From: an uncultured Bacteroidota bacterium
GTDB taxonomy: Bacteria > Bacteroidota > Bacteroidia > UKL13-3
DNA length: 53,569 nt
Assembly (NCBI GenBank): GCA_903883965.1
Contig: CAISCU010000001.1
Span: 1 to 53,569, forward strand
Reading direction: 5' to 3'
The notes under the pieces are model-generated. The model was not told the origin of the DNA, made no database searches, and worked only from the letters and a program-made list of their open reading frames with translations. The translations under genes and the position numbers were made by a program. Below, in pieces: positions 35,632-43,886 of the stretch (its first letter is position 1; the number at the start of each line of letters is the position of its first letter).

Positions 35632-36138
35632 ATGCAGAATAAATTCCCCAAAATATGCAATCTGATTGTAGTCATTTTCATGTTTTCCAATCAATCTTGG
35701 GGACAAACGAAACATTCCGTTTTGATAGATTTTCAGACAACACGTGGCGACCACATCACAGTTTTGCAATTGAGCAATAAAAATGGTTTGCAATTTATTT
35801 ACAAGCCCAAAAAAGGAAGCACCTTGGTATTTCCTAAACAAATCAACCCAAATAAAAACTGGTCAAAATTCAATTATGGGTATTATTTCAGACCTGGTGG
35901 CGTTGAGAATGATGGTTTAGACTTAAACAGTTTGAGTTTTAAATTGAATGGCAAAATTTATGTCATTTATGAAAATTATGTAGCTGTTGGAGATGAACAA
36001 GAATTGGGATTTAAAATACTCAATGCCAAAGAAGAAACTTTGGCAAACTACAAAGGAAAATTAAATACGCTGAAGGGGTCAATTATTGATCTGAGATATA
36101 TTGAAGAAATTCCTAAAGGAACCGGTTACTATGAATAG
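35632..36138 (+). CDS. Secreted hypothetical protein
   Basis: A 168-residue protein with a signal peptide (about 1-24, ending SWGQ). The mature part is beta-rich, with recurring aromatic residues and Gly turns (NYGYYFRPGGVENDG). I recognise no family. TATCATTG at 35600-35607, close to TAnnTTTG, may be its -7 element. It converges with the frameshifted surface-protein gene, 2 bases from its last codon. Confidence 0.55.
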   Translation: MQNKFPKICNLIVVIFMFSNQSWGQTKHSVLIDFQTTRGDHITVLQLSNKNGLQFIYKPKKGSTLVFPKQINPNKNWSKFNYGYYFRPGGVENDGLDLNSLSFKLNGKIYVIYENYVAVGDEQELGFKILNAKEETLANYKGKLNTLKGSIIDLRYIEEIPKGTGYYE

Positions 36139-36140
36139 GA

Positions 36141-36975
36141 TTATAAACTATAAGCCCTTACAACCATATAAACCCAAGCAGTTCCACCTGCATTGTGTCC
36201 TGATGCTGCTGAATCAAAACTTGAATTGCTATTTAACGGCAATGCCTGCGACGAATACCATTCTCCGTAGTATGGAGAATAACCATCAGAATCTCCATGA
36301 TAAGTTAGTTTGATGCAGTTTTTTTACAAAACCTGCATTGAACTGGGTAGAAGGCTGCAATCCCCTATTCCCATTCCAGTTAATGACATTGGTTACTGCT
36401 TTTCCCATTAACAGGTTAAAATGATCTGATTGGGCATTGGTAATAAACACATCTACTAATAAATACCTTGCATATGAAGGAACCCCAGCTATGGTTATAT
36501 TTACAGGATTGCCATTGCCTACAGAAAATTCTTTAATTAAAGGGGTGGCAAATTCTTGCCATTGAATGCTTGGACTGCCATTGATGGCAATGACACCGTT
36601 TACATCTAAAGGGTATGATGGATTGGTTTTGCCTATACCAACATTGCCTGCGTTGTAATAAATATCTGAACCATTCTGAGTCCATTCTGCATTCAAACGC
36701 AACCAATTGGGAGTAGCAGCAGTTCCAGCATTGTAATACAAACCGGTATTGCCATCTGTCTGAAAGACCATTAAACCAGTTGCAGGATTAGCAATACTAG
36801 CTCTTTGAGCAGCAGTCATTCTTGGAGTTAGCAATCCTCTGTTAGTAGAACTGATTTCTAACAAAGCAGATGGGTCAGGCGAATTGGTGCCAATACCCAC
36901 TTGTGCCTTTAGCTTGAAAGCATTCATGAAACTGAACCCAACAATCAATACCAAAACTATTTTACTCTTTTTCAT
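36141..36975 (-). pseudogene. Surface-type protein gene, frameshifted in a homopolymer run
   Basis: The reading frame starts at ATG 36975 with a signal peptide (ending KLKAQ) and VGIGTNSPDPSALLEISS, the N-terminal block common in Bacteroidota surface and tail-fibre-like proteins. It stops after ...NAGFVKKLHQTNLSWRF at 36286. Just before this, a run of seven As in the message (T7 at 36319-36325) breaks the frame. Removing one A restores a frame (VKNCIKLTYHGDSDGYSPYY...WVYMVVRAYSL) that runs to a stop at 36141 and matches the end of the neighbouring paralogue. It is either phase-variable, a true mutation, or a sequencing error. Confidence 0.8.
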
Positions 36976-36988
36976 TTTAAGTATTTGC

Positions 36989-37873
36989 TTAATAACTATG
37001 CGCTCTAATGACCATATACACCCAACCAGTACCTGTAGCATACATGCCACTGGCCAATGCGTCAAACCCTCCACCTGATTTTAAAGGGATAACTTGTGAA
37101 TTGTACCAATTTCCAAAGTAAGGAGTGTAGCCATCTGTTTCACCTTGGTAAGTCAATTTTACGCAAGAAACCAATGCACTTGAAGTAAAACTTGAAGATG
37201 GTTGTGCCCCTCTGCTGTTGACCCAAGTAATTGGGTTTGAACCTAAATTCTTGCCCAATAACATATTGAAATCATCTGAACTAGGATAAGTAACAAAAAC
37301 ATCGGCCAGTATATACCTCGCTCCTGATGGTATACCAGAAGGTGTAACAGCAAAACTGCTGTAATTACTAAAACTAAATTCGTGAACTAAGGGTTCTGTA
37401 AAATCAATCCAATTGATAGTTGGGTTTGCGTTAATTGCAATTTTACCGTTTACATCCAATGGATATGCCGGATTGGTTTTGGCTATGCCTACTTTGCCAT
37501 TTGTAAAGTTAATTCCAGCGGCTTCTTTGACCCATACCGTTTGAAGCAATTTCCAAGATGAGCTTGCTGCAGTACCTTCATTGTAATAGTAACCTGCCAA
37601 GTCATCTGTTTGATAGACCATTAAACCTTTTGCAGGTTGAACAATGGCAAGCCTTTGGGCTTTGGTCATTCGAGGGCTTAATACCCCTTTTGCTGAGTGT
37701 TTGAGTTCAAGCCTAGCACTGCTGTCAGGGAGTTGTGTACCAATTCCAATTTGACCATGTGCACTATAAATGAGGCTACAAACCAAAGTAAAAACAACTG
37801 TAATTTGATTGACATACAGCTGAATTTGATTTTTACTGATTTGTATTTGTTTTGACTTCAACATTGCATCCAA
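36989..37873 (-). CDS. Surface-type protein, intact paralogue of the frameshifted neighbour
   Basis: A 294-residue exported protein: signal peptide (about 15-40, ending SAHGQ), then IGIGTQLPDSSARLELKHSAKG and GVLSPRMTKAQRLAIVQPAKGLMVYQTD, followed by KVGIAKTNPAYPLDVNGKIAIN. The C-terminal part (about 170-294) ends GTGWVYMVIRAHSY. It is similar along its whole length to the next gene downstream, from which only 13 bases separate it, so the pair arose by tandem duplication and is likely co-transcribed. The function is unknown. I see no sorting domain. Confidence 0.75.
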   Translation of the reverse strand: MDAMLKSKQIQISKNQIQLYVNQITVVFTLVCSLIYSAHGQIGIGTQLPDSSARLELKHSAKGVLSPRMTKAQRLAIVQPAKGLMVYQTDDLAGYYYNEGTAASSSWKLLQTVWVKEAAGINFTNGKVGIAKTNPAYPLDVNGKIAINANPTINWIDFTEPLVHEFSFSNYSSFAVTPSGIPSGARYILADVFVTYPSSDDFNMLLGKNLGSNPITWVNSRGAQPSSSFTSSALVSCVKLTYQGETDGYTPYFGNWYNSQVIPLKSGGGFDALASGMYATGTGWVYMVIRAHSY

Positions 37874-37945
37874 AATTAATCAATAGATCCATACTCAACT
37901 TAGCGCTTTCTTTACATAAATTGTGGGAATTCAAAAAATTGAGAC

Positions 37946-37984
37946 AAAAAAAAGCCCATATTGTTTGAATAAGGGCTTTTTAAA
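37946..37984. terminator. Terminator after the PfkB kinase gene
   Basis: AAAAAAGCCC and GGGCTTTTT form an A/T-flanked hairpin with runs of A on one side and T on the other, so it can work on both strands. On the minus strand it lies 20-60 bases beyond the stop of the PfkB gene. Confidence 0.8.
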
Positions 37985-38002
37985 TTAGTATAAATGTTGA
38001 GC

Positions 38003-38917
38003 TTATAAGCTAAAGTTCACCAAATTCTTGAATGCATGAACTCGGGCATTCAATTCTGTTTCGCTCAAATCAATGATGCGTTCAGTACCAAATTTCTCCA
38101 CACAGAATGAAGCCATGGCCGAACCATAAATGATGGCATTTTTCATGCCCTCAAAACTGATATCGCCAGTTTTAGCAATGTAACCAATGAAACCACCTGC
38201 AAAGGTATCACCTGCTCCAGTTGGGTCAAATACTTCTTCTAATGGCAAAGCTGGGGCAAAAAATACTTCAGTGCCATGAAATAATAAGGCGCCATTTTCA
38301 CCTTTCTTTATAATTAAATACTTAGGCCCCATTGCTTGAATTTTTGCAGCGGCTTTCACCAATGAATATTCTCCAGATAGCAAACGCGCTTCTTCGTCGT
38401 TGATGGTTAGTACATCTACCATCTTTAGGGTTTCTTTTAAATCGTCTAAGGCAATTTCCATCCAAAAATTCATGGTATCCAGTACCACCAACTTGGGACG
38501 CTTGTGTAAACGCTCTAAAACTGTTTGTTGAATTTTAGGGGTTAAGTTACCCAACATTAAATATTCGCAGTTTTGGTAAGCCTCAGGAATAATTGGGTCA
38601 AAATTGGCCAATACATTCAATTCTGTTACCAAGGTATCGCGTGAATTCATGTCGGTATGGTATTTTCCACTCCAAAAGAATGATTTTTCGCCTTGTTTTA
38701 CTTGTAAACCTGTGGTGTCTACTCCATGTTTGTTCAGGTGTTGAACAAATTCTTGAGGAAAATCTTCACCAACAACTGCCACCAAATTTGTAGATTTTGT
38801 AAAGTAAGAAGCGGCCAAAGAAATGTAAGAAGCAGCCCCACCAACTATTTTATCGGTTTTTCCGAAGGGTGTTTCAATTGCATCAAATGCCACAGAACCA
38901 ACAACTAATAAACTCAT
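38003..38917 (-). CDS. PfkB-family sugar kinase
   Basis: A ribokinase-like kinase of 304 residues. It has the N-terminal GGAASYISLAASYF, the lid region, VLTINDEEARLLSG, and the C-terminal DPTGAGDTFAGGFIGY with the catalytic Asp in the GAGD anion hole. The substrate (sugar or nucleoside) cannot be assigned from sequence. It is monocistronic: a terminator follows it, and tRNA-Asn diverges from it. Confidence 0.87.
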   Translation of the reverse strand: MSLLVVGSVAFDAIETPFGKTDKIVGGAASYISLAASYFTKSTNLVAVVGEDFPQEFVQHLNKHGVDTTGLQVKQGEKSFFWSGKYHTDMNSRDTLVTELNVLANFDPIIPEAYQNCEYLMLGNLTPKIQQTVLERLHKRPKLVVLDTMNFWMEIALDDLKETLKMVDVLTINDEEARLLSGEYSLVKAAAKIQAMGPKYLIIKKGENGALLFHGTEVFFAPALPLEEVFDPTGAGDTFAGGFIGYIAKTGDISFEGMKNAIIYGSAMASFCVEKFGTERIIDLSETELNARVHAFKNLVNFSL

Positions 38918-38951
38918 AAGATATTTTTTTTAAAAAATTTAGGCTACAAAT

Positions 38952-38983
38952 ATTGCGTATTTAAAATTCATTTCCTATCATTG
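38952..38983 (+). promoter_or_regulatory. Probable promoter of tRNA-Asn
   Basis: ATTG at 38952-38955 and TATCATTG at 38976-38983 are 20 bases apart and close to TTTG-N19-TAnnTTTG. The tRNA begins 19 bases after the -7 element. Confidence 0.5.
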
Positions 38984-39002
38984 CATCCCCGTTCAGGGAA
39001 AT

Positions 39003-39076
39003 TCCTTCTTAGCTCAGCTGGTTAGAGCACATGACTGTTAATCATGGGGTCCCTGGTTCGAGCCCAGGAGAGGGAG
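39003..39076 (+). tRNA. tRNA-Asn (GTT)
   Basis: Acceptor TCCTTCT pairs with AGAGGGA (one G-U), with the discriminator G that is normal for tRNA-Asn. The D arm GCTC/GAGC, anticodon stem CATGA/TCATG with GTT at 39037-39039, and T arm CCTGG/CCAGG are all intact. It is 74 bases long, and the CCA is not encoded. Confidence 0.97.
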
Positions 39077-39085
39077 CAACACTAG

Positions 39086-39117
39086 ACAAGCCATCAGAAA
39101 TGATGGCTTGTTCTTTG
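39086..39117 (+). terminator. Intrinsic terminator after tRNA-Asn
   Basis: ACAAGCCATCA and TGATGGCTTGT form an eleven-pair stem with a GAAA tetraloop, then TCTTTGTCT. It separates the tRNA from the convergent DUF2306 gene. Confidence 0.85.
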
Positions 39118-39121
39118 TCTA

Positions 39122-39730
39122 TCAGTTAGTTAGGGTAGTTGCATCTTTTCTAATTATGACAAGTGCAACAAGTAAATTAGGTACCCAACAAAGCCATGCA
39201 AGGTATGGGTAGATTACTTCAAAAGGAGTTCCACTAGCGAAACCTATTCCTAATCCAGTTCGCAAAGTAACTGCTGCAAATGTGAGTGCAAAATTGATAA
39301 ACATCCAATATTGGTGTGCTTGGATATTTTTATTTTTGATGGAATGATATGCTTTATATCCTGTGGCTAACCATAGTATGGCCAAAGTGAAAAATCCTGA
39401 ATGAGAAATCATGCCACCAAATGAATATTGAGACATATACAAACCAGAAAGCCCCCCAATTAATACGCTTATTAGATAGATTTTACCTAGCAATCGATGC
39501 ACTTGTATCTTATTTAATCTGAACTTTTCATTGAATTGAAAAGGTCCTATAGCTAAAGCGATGAGAGATGCGAAAATATGCAAGTAGATACCAATAGGGT
39601 GTGCTTGAAAATTACTTTTCATGCCTGGGTGAACTGCAACGCCAAGTTCAAGAAACGAATACACAACTAGGGCGTATAAGGTTACAGATATGGATAAACT
39701 TAAAATTAGAAATTTAAATATTTTGTTCAT
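39122..39730 (-). CDS. DUF2306 family membrane protein
   Basis: The 202 residues form about six transmembrane helices. Conserved-looking His residues occur in HPIGIYLHIFASLIALAIGPFQF, in VHRLLGKIYLIS and in AHQYWMFINFA; this pattern fits DUF2306. The function is unknown; the histidines could bind heme or metal. It lies 33 bases after the esterase-like gene in the same direction, so they probably form one unit. Confidence 0.75.
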   Translation of the reverse strand: MNKIFKFLILSLSISVTLYALVVYSFLELGVAVHPGMKSNFQAHPIGIYLHIFASLIALAIGPFQFNEKFRLNKIQVHRLLGKIYLISVLIGGLSGLYMSQYSFGGMISHSGFFTLAILWLATGYKAYHSIKNKNIQAHQYWMFINFALTFAAVTLRTGLGIGFASGTPFEVIYPYLAWLCWVPNLLVALVIIRKDATTLTN

Positions 39731-39763
39731 TGATAAACAGGGTTGATAAACTAAATCTCGCCG

Positions 39764-41224
39764 CTATTTTATAACTTTTCCTATGTTAAAATTATCTGCT
39801 GGTTTTGTTTTATCCACGTATATGAGGGCATCAAAATATTCATATAAATTGGTTGACCATAGCGCTGATTTTTCACTGATATAAACTGCTCCAGCTTCAT
39901 AATGCTCATATTCCTTATTTATAAAATCTTTTAAGGATTTATAAGGGGCAATATCTTTAAAATCAATATAGAATATTGGTGTTTCAAGTTGTGAAAAAGC
40001 ATTTGTCAAGTAGCTCTTTTTGTGTGGTTTAACATAGTTGTTCGATACAGCCCAGGGTTCATCTTTGAAGATACTTTTGGTGAAACTGTATATTAAGTAA
40101 AACAGATTTGTAGATGGAGGGCTTTGTGCAACAAAACCACCTTCACTAAAACTGAAACCAATGTTATAATATTTTTCTCCATATAATTTATTCAAATGCG
40201 TTCCCATCCAATTACCTGACTTAAAATCGTCAGAGAACGTACCTTTTCCAATATGTCCATTATGAGCCCAAAGCATTATTTTACCATTATTATTGCGCTC
40301 TCTTATCCATTTTATGTTTTGTGTCATCGAGCTATCTCTATAAGAATATGCAGTATTAAAATCTTGCTCTCTAAAATAATTTAATTTCTGACGAAGTACA
40401 GCAATGGTTTGTGTAGCAAATTTGAAGTCAGTCGAATCTTTTTTAAATAATTCTATTTTATTATTCAAAACATAATCTTCTAGCTGTTTTAATTTGTTCA
40501 AATTTCTTTCTTGCATTTCATCTAATGCCTTATCGTCTAACTTTCTTAATGCAATTTTGTTTTCCTCAATTTTCTCCGGTAATAAACTCTTATCAAAGTT
40601 GGTAATGTATTTGCTCAGGTATTTGTCAAGCCAAATAACACAAGAGGTTGCGTCTTGCATATCGTATCCATAAAATTGAATCATTTGATCTGGAGATTTT
40701 CCATTATTGTAGTTTTTCATCCACTCTATTAAATCTAAAACTTCTTGCGACTGCCAAACCCAGTATCCATTCCTTGACAATGCTTCTTTTGCATTTCCTT
40801 CTCCGGTCAGAACATATTTGTTTATATCATAACAAGCTGCAAAATTAGCTTCAATACCAAATAGTTTAACATTTTGTTTTTGAACTAAATATTTAAAAAC
40901 TCTACTTTTTAGTTCAAAAAATTCTTTTGTTCCGTGAGTTGCTTCACCAAGGCCAATTACTTCTGCTTTTTTTAATTTTTCATTTAAAAAAACAAATTCT
41001 GAGCTATCGTTTTTAAGGTCATCCTTAGCAATTGGATAAATATGGTTTTTAAGTATTCTTAAATCGCCTTCTGATAATTGCTTAGGTTTCTCTTTTTCGG
41101 TAAATAAATTTGTAATTGGATCACCAAAAAATGGATGACCTAAAACTGTTGAGGCAAATGTTCTTGTTATTATAATCAATAAAATAATAACTAAAATGGA
41201 GATAATTTGTAATCTTTTTTTCAT
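39764..41224 (-). CDS. Erythromycin-esterase-like protein
   Basis: The 486 residues carry an N-terminal membrane anchor (about 7-26) and the erythromycin esterase fold. GLGEATHGTKEFFELK contains the conserved Glu and His of the active site, FGIEANFAACYDINKYVL follows, and a second His block IMLWAHNGHIGKG. Ere enzymes hydrolyse the macrolide ring, but many family members have other roles. The anchor suggests a periplasmic location, so a resistance function should not be assumed. The Crp/Fnr gene lies 70 bases upstream. Confidence 0.82.
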   Translation of the reverse strand: MKKRLQIISILVIILLIIITRTFASTVLGHPFFGDPITNLFTEKEKPKQLSEGDLRILKNHIYPIAKDDLKNDSSEFVFLNEKLKKAEVIGLGEATHGTKEFFELKSRVFKYLVQKQNVKLFGIEANFAACYDINKYVLTGEGNAKEALSRNGYWVWQSQEVLDLIEWMKNYNNGKSPDQMIQFYGYDMQDATSCVIWLDKYLSKYITNFDKSLLPEKIEENKIALRKLDDKALDEMQERNLNKLKQLEDYVLNNKIELFKKDSTDFKFATQTIAVLRQKLNYFREQDFNTAYSYRDSSMTQNIKWIRERNNNGKIMLWAHNGHIGKGTFSDDFKSGNWMGTHLNKLYGEKYYNIGFSFSEGGFVAQSPPSTNLFYLIYSFTKSIFKDEPWAVSNNYVKPHKKSYLTNAFSQLETPIFYIDFKDIAPYKSLKDFINKEYEHYEAGAVYISEKSALWSTNLYEYFDALIYVDKTKPADNFNIGKVIK

Positions 41225-41294
41225 TCTGCTAATTTTCTAAATTATTTAAAGCACAAAGTTCAGTCGTGGAGAGTCTATTTTTTGTTGACTATTG

Positions 41295-41867
41295 TTAAGA
41301 TTTTCGCCTAGCTCTAATTCTACTTAAACTTTCAGGACTTATACCTAAAAGATTAGCCAAATAACGCTGTGGTACTTCTTGAAATAAATCAGGTCTTTGC
41401 TTAATCAATTTTTCAACCCTTTCCTCGGGCTTTTCAGAAGATAATGACATAGCAATCTCTATTGTCCGCTGAGCCACCTGCTCCGCCATTATTCGCCCAA
41501 ATGATTCGATATTCCTGTTATCTGAATAGAGCCTAAATAAGTCGCTTTTTTTAATCAAAAATAGTTCGGTGTCTTTAAGAATTTGGAAGTAATAATTTGA
41601 CGGTATGTTTTGTGTAAGGCTTTTAAAGTCTGTTATAAAATTGTTGTGCAAAGTAATATCACACGTTATTTCATTTCCATCTTTTATGTGGTAGTGCCTT
41701 ATAACTCCTGAATTTAAAAATGCAATAAAATCACAAACCATCCCTTCTTTGAGTAAAAAGTCCTTTCGTTTCAGCTTAATTGGTTTAAAATTTAGTTCAA
41801 TAGCTTCTTTATCCAACGGGGTAAGCTGAATGAATTTTGAGACATATTGGAGCAGATTTTCATGCAT
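41295..41867 (-). CDS. Crp/Fnr-family transcriptional regulator
   Basis: The 190 residues have an N-terminal cyclic-nucleotide-binding fold (about 10-115: LKRKDFLLKEGMVCDFIAFLNSGVIRHYH) and a C-terminal winged helix whose recognition segment is PQRYLANLLGISPESLSRIRARR. No Fe-S cysteines of the FNR type are visible. It lies upstream of the esterase-like and DUF2306 genes on the same strand and may control them. Confidence 0.83.
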   Translation of the reverse strand: MHENLLQYVSKFIQLTPLDKEAIELNFKPIKLKRKDFLLKEGMVCDFIAFLNSGVIRHYHIKDGNEITCDITLHNNFITDFKSLTQNIPSNYYFQILKDTELFLIKKSDLFRLYSDNRNIESFGRIMAEQVAQRTIEIAMSLSSEKPEERVEKLIKQRPDLFQEVPQRYLANLLGISPESLSRIRARRKS

Positions 41868-41965
41868 TGATGCAAACTTACTTAATTATTTATTGAAGAT
41901 TAAACAGAATTAACCATTCAGTTTATATTTCAAAGGAGTAAAAGTAAAAGATAGCTGAGGCTCTG

Positions 41966-42020
41966 ATAAACCCTCAGTTCATCCCAAAATTGGTTCGAGA
42001 ATAGACCAGCTTGGGGAGCT
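41966..42020 (+). repeat. 55-bp direct repeat, copy 1
   Basis: Positions 41966-42020 match 43700-43754 in 51 of 55 bases. The pair brackets the ATPase gene. Inside each copy are an inverted TTGG...CCAG and an AGCT...AGCT, and each copy is followed directly by a hairpin with a T-run on the plus strand. Confidence 0.85.
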
Positions 42021-42049
42021 AAAGCTGCGCAGAAATGTGGGGCTTTTTT
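42021..42049 (+). terminator. Terminator-like hairpin after repeat copy 1
   Basis: AAAGCTGCGCA and TGTGGGGCTTT pair with two G-T pairs and one mismatch around a GAAA loop, followed by T6. No plus-strand coding gene precedes it, so it may end a small RNA that contains the repeat. Confidence 0.6.
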
Positions 42050-42124
42050 GTGTTTACTTGCTTTGGGCAATTTTATATTCCGCCAAAACAATCTTAATTG
42101 ATAAATTCTGGCGAGTTATATACA

Positions 42125-43540
42125 TCAATTACTGAACAAGACAGCCATTTCCAAATGACTATGAACTAATTCTTTGCTATATTCGTTTTCCTTGATCCCA
42201 TAAGTTGTAATTAAAGTAACAAAAATATTTTTCCTTGTTTTGGTATCTTGTTGAAGTGCAGTTATTTTGTTTTTCAGATTGAGATAGTAAGATTTATCAA
42301 TTGCAAATTCAGAATTATAAAATTTCATTTCACACAAGTGCATCACATTATCGCTACGATCAATCAACATATCAACTTGCGCATTTTCATTGAACCAGCT
42401 GCTGCTCGTTGTATAAATAGCATCTATTCTCAAAGCCTTCTTAATTTGTTGAATATGCTTAAGACAAAGTGTTTCAAAAGCAAATCCAGACCATGAGAGA
42501 TAGGATTGTGTACTATATAGTTTTTGCCAAGTCCCATCTCCTCCATTCTTATTATTCTCAATAAATTTTAAGTAAAATCTAGAATATTCATCGGATAAGC
42601 GATAAAGGGTAAGCTGTTTCTTATTCTGATAGTAGGGATAATCCGTAACAAAGCCTGATTCAATTAATTCTTCAAGTTTAATTGAGAAATCCCCACCAGA
42701 AGGCAGTCTACTTTGATTTATTATTTCATTCCTAGTCAGCCCCTTATTTGTTTTTGACAATGTTTTAATCAACTTCATGTGCCGTTCAGAATCTTCAAAT
42801 AAAGATGCAAACAATTGATTGAACTCATCGTTCAATACACCATCCTTGCTAAAGCAAAGCTTATCGATATTTTGGGATGAGCTTAATCCTTTGTTCAATT
42901 TTTCTAAATAGTGTGGAACCCCGCCCAAAGCCATGTAAATCTGAACAAGGTCATAACGAGTATACTTTATTCCATTATTTATTAAAAACTGTTCTGTTTC
43001 AAATAGGTTAAACGGCAACAACCTTATTTTTCTAGTGATTCTATTATGAAGCCCGCCTTTATTTTTAATTATTTTCTGAACCATATAGGACGCAGCCGAG
43101 CCACAAATAACTACAATCAAATTATCCCTTTTGGTGCAATAGGTATTCCAAAAGTTTTCAAAGGCAATTAAAAACTTCGATTTGGGCGTAGCTATCCATG
43201 GAAATTCATCAATAAATATTACTTTCTTACTTCCTGATTTAAATTTATCCAAATACGACTCAAGCATCGTAAACGCTTGAAACCATGATTTTGCAGTCTC
43301 AAATTCCGTTTTCCTCGTTCTTTTGATTAGCTCCTTACTGAAAGTATCGAGTTGATCTTTTAGTGAGCCGCCAAATAATCCTGTCATTTCAAAAACAATG
43401 CTAGCCTTAAAGTATTCACGTATCAGATATGTTTTGCCAACTCTTCTTCGTCCGTATAGGGCAATTAATTCAGACTTATCATTATCCATGGCTTCTTTCA
43501 GCAGAGCCTGCTCCAAATTTCTTCCAATAATTTTACCCAT
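42125..43540 (-). CDS. Archaeal-type ATPase with C-terminal nuclease-like domain (DUF234)
   Basis: The 471 residues contain an ATPase_2-type STAND-like NTPase: Walker A GRRRVGKT (30-37), Walker B KKVIFIDEFPWI, and a VVICGSAASYM sensor block. A winged helix (about 255-320) follows, and then a DUF234-type domain whose VDMLID...EMKFYN pattern matches the D...E-x-K core of PD-(D/E)xK nucleases. Relatives are sporadically distributed across bacteria and archaea. Roles in DNA mobility or defence have been suggested, but the function is not known. It is bracketed by a 55-bp direct repeat and next to a toxin-antitoxin pair, which fits horizontal acquisition. Confidence 0.83.
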   Translation of the reverse strand: MGKIIGRNLEQALLKEAMDNDKSELIALYGRRRVGKTYLIREYFKASIVFEMTGLFGGSLKDQLDTFSKELIKRTRKTEFETAKSWFQAFTMLESYLDKFKSGSKKVIFIDEFPWIATPKSKFLIAFENFWNTYCTKRDNLIVVICGSAASYMVQKIIKNKGGLHNRITRKIRLLPFNLFETEQFLINNGIKYTRYDLVQIYMALGGVPHYLEKLNKGLSSSQNIDKLCFSKDGVLNDEFNQLFASLFEDSERHMKLIKTLSKTNKGLTRNEIINQSRLPSGGDFSIKLEELIESGFVTDYPYYQNKKQLTLYRLSDEYSRFYLKFIENNKNGGDGTWQKLYSTQSYLSWSGFAFETLCLKHIQQIKKALRIDAIYTTSSSWFNENAQVDMLIDRSDNVMHLCEMKFYNSEFAIDKSYYLNLKNKITALQQDTKTRKNIFVTLITTYGIKENEYSKELVHSHLEMAVLFSN

Positions 43541-43699
43541 AAAAACAACTTATAACTCGCCAAAAATACAAAATATAATAAGTTTTGGCAAATTATAGAA
43601 TGATTTCACTATATTATCTGACCAAAACGAAACAATTTTGTTCTTAGCCCATAACTGAGTTTTACCAATATTATCAAGTTGCATTTATACCAAAGTCGC

Positions 43700-43754
43700 A
43701 TAAACCCTCAATTCATCCCAAAATTGGTTCGAGAATAGTCCAGCTCAGGGAGCT
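43700..43754 (+). repeat. 55-bp direct repeat, copy 2
   Basis: Second copy of the element at 41966-42020; the four differences are two in the last inverted-repeat loop, one near the CCAG arm and one near the 5' end. It lies in the 346-base gap (43541-43886) between the ATPase gene and the toxin-antitoxin operon. The remainder of the gap is AT-rich and without a gene. Confidence 0.85.
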
Positions 43755-43760
43755 AGTCTC

Positions 43761-43787
43761 AAAAGCCACCATTTGGTGGCTTTTTTT
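43761..43787 (+). terminator. Intrinsic terminator after repeat copy 2
   Basis: AAAAGCCACC and GGTGGC form a perfect stem with loop ATTT, followed by a seven-T run. No plus-strand gene precedes it within 240 bases apart from the repeat, which suggests that the repeat is transcribed. Because of the flanking A-run it may also work leftwards. Confidence 0.75.
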
Positions 43788-43836
43788 ATGCAATTATTTT
43801 ATGGACGACAAGCATTTAATATCATTACTTTTTTTA

Positions 43837-43871
43837 TTTGAAATCTTTTAATATGTACATATATTTGTACA
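43837..43871 (+). promoter_or_regulatory. Promoter and operator of the yefM-yoeB operon
   Basis: TTTG at 43837-43840 and TATATTTG at 43860-43867 are exactly 19 bases apart, a full Bacteroidota promoter. Two TGTACA hexamers lie at 43854-43859 and 43866-43871, 12 bases centre to centre, overlapping the -7 element. The E. coli yefM-yoeB operator uses palindromes with the same TGTACA core, so YefM or YefM-YoeB binding here would occlude RNA polymerase. Confidence 0.75.
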
Positions 43872-43886
43872 TATTATAGTACACCA

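Noticed and set aside
36976-37074. N-terminal extension of the frameshifted surface protein
   Set aside because: It overlaps the end of the upstream paralogue; the ATG at 36975 starts a clean signal peptide.
39764-41224. A macrolide-resistance island
   Set aside because: Only the fold is shared; the membrane anchor and neighbours give no support for a resistance role.
41966-43754. The 55-bp repeats as insertion-sequence ends or tRNA fragments
   Set aside because: They are direct, not inverted, and no transposase or integrase lies between. They share only a TGGTTCGAG stretch with the tRNA-Asn T arm and cannot fold a 7-base T loop with a paired stem.
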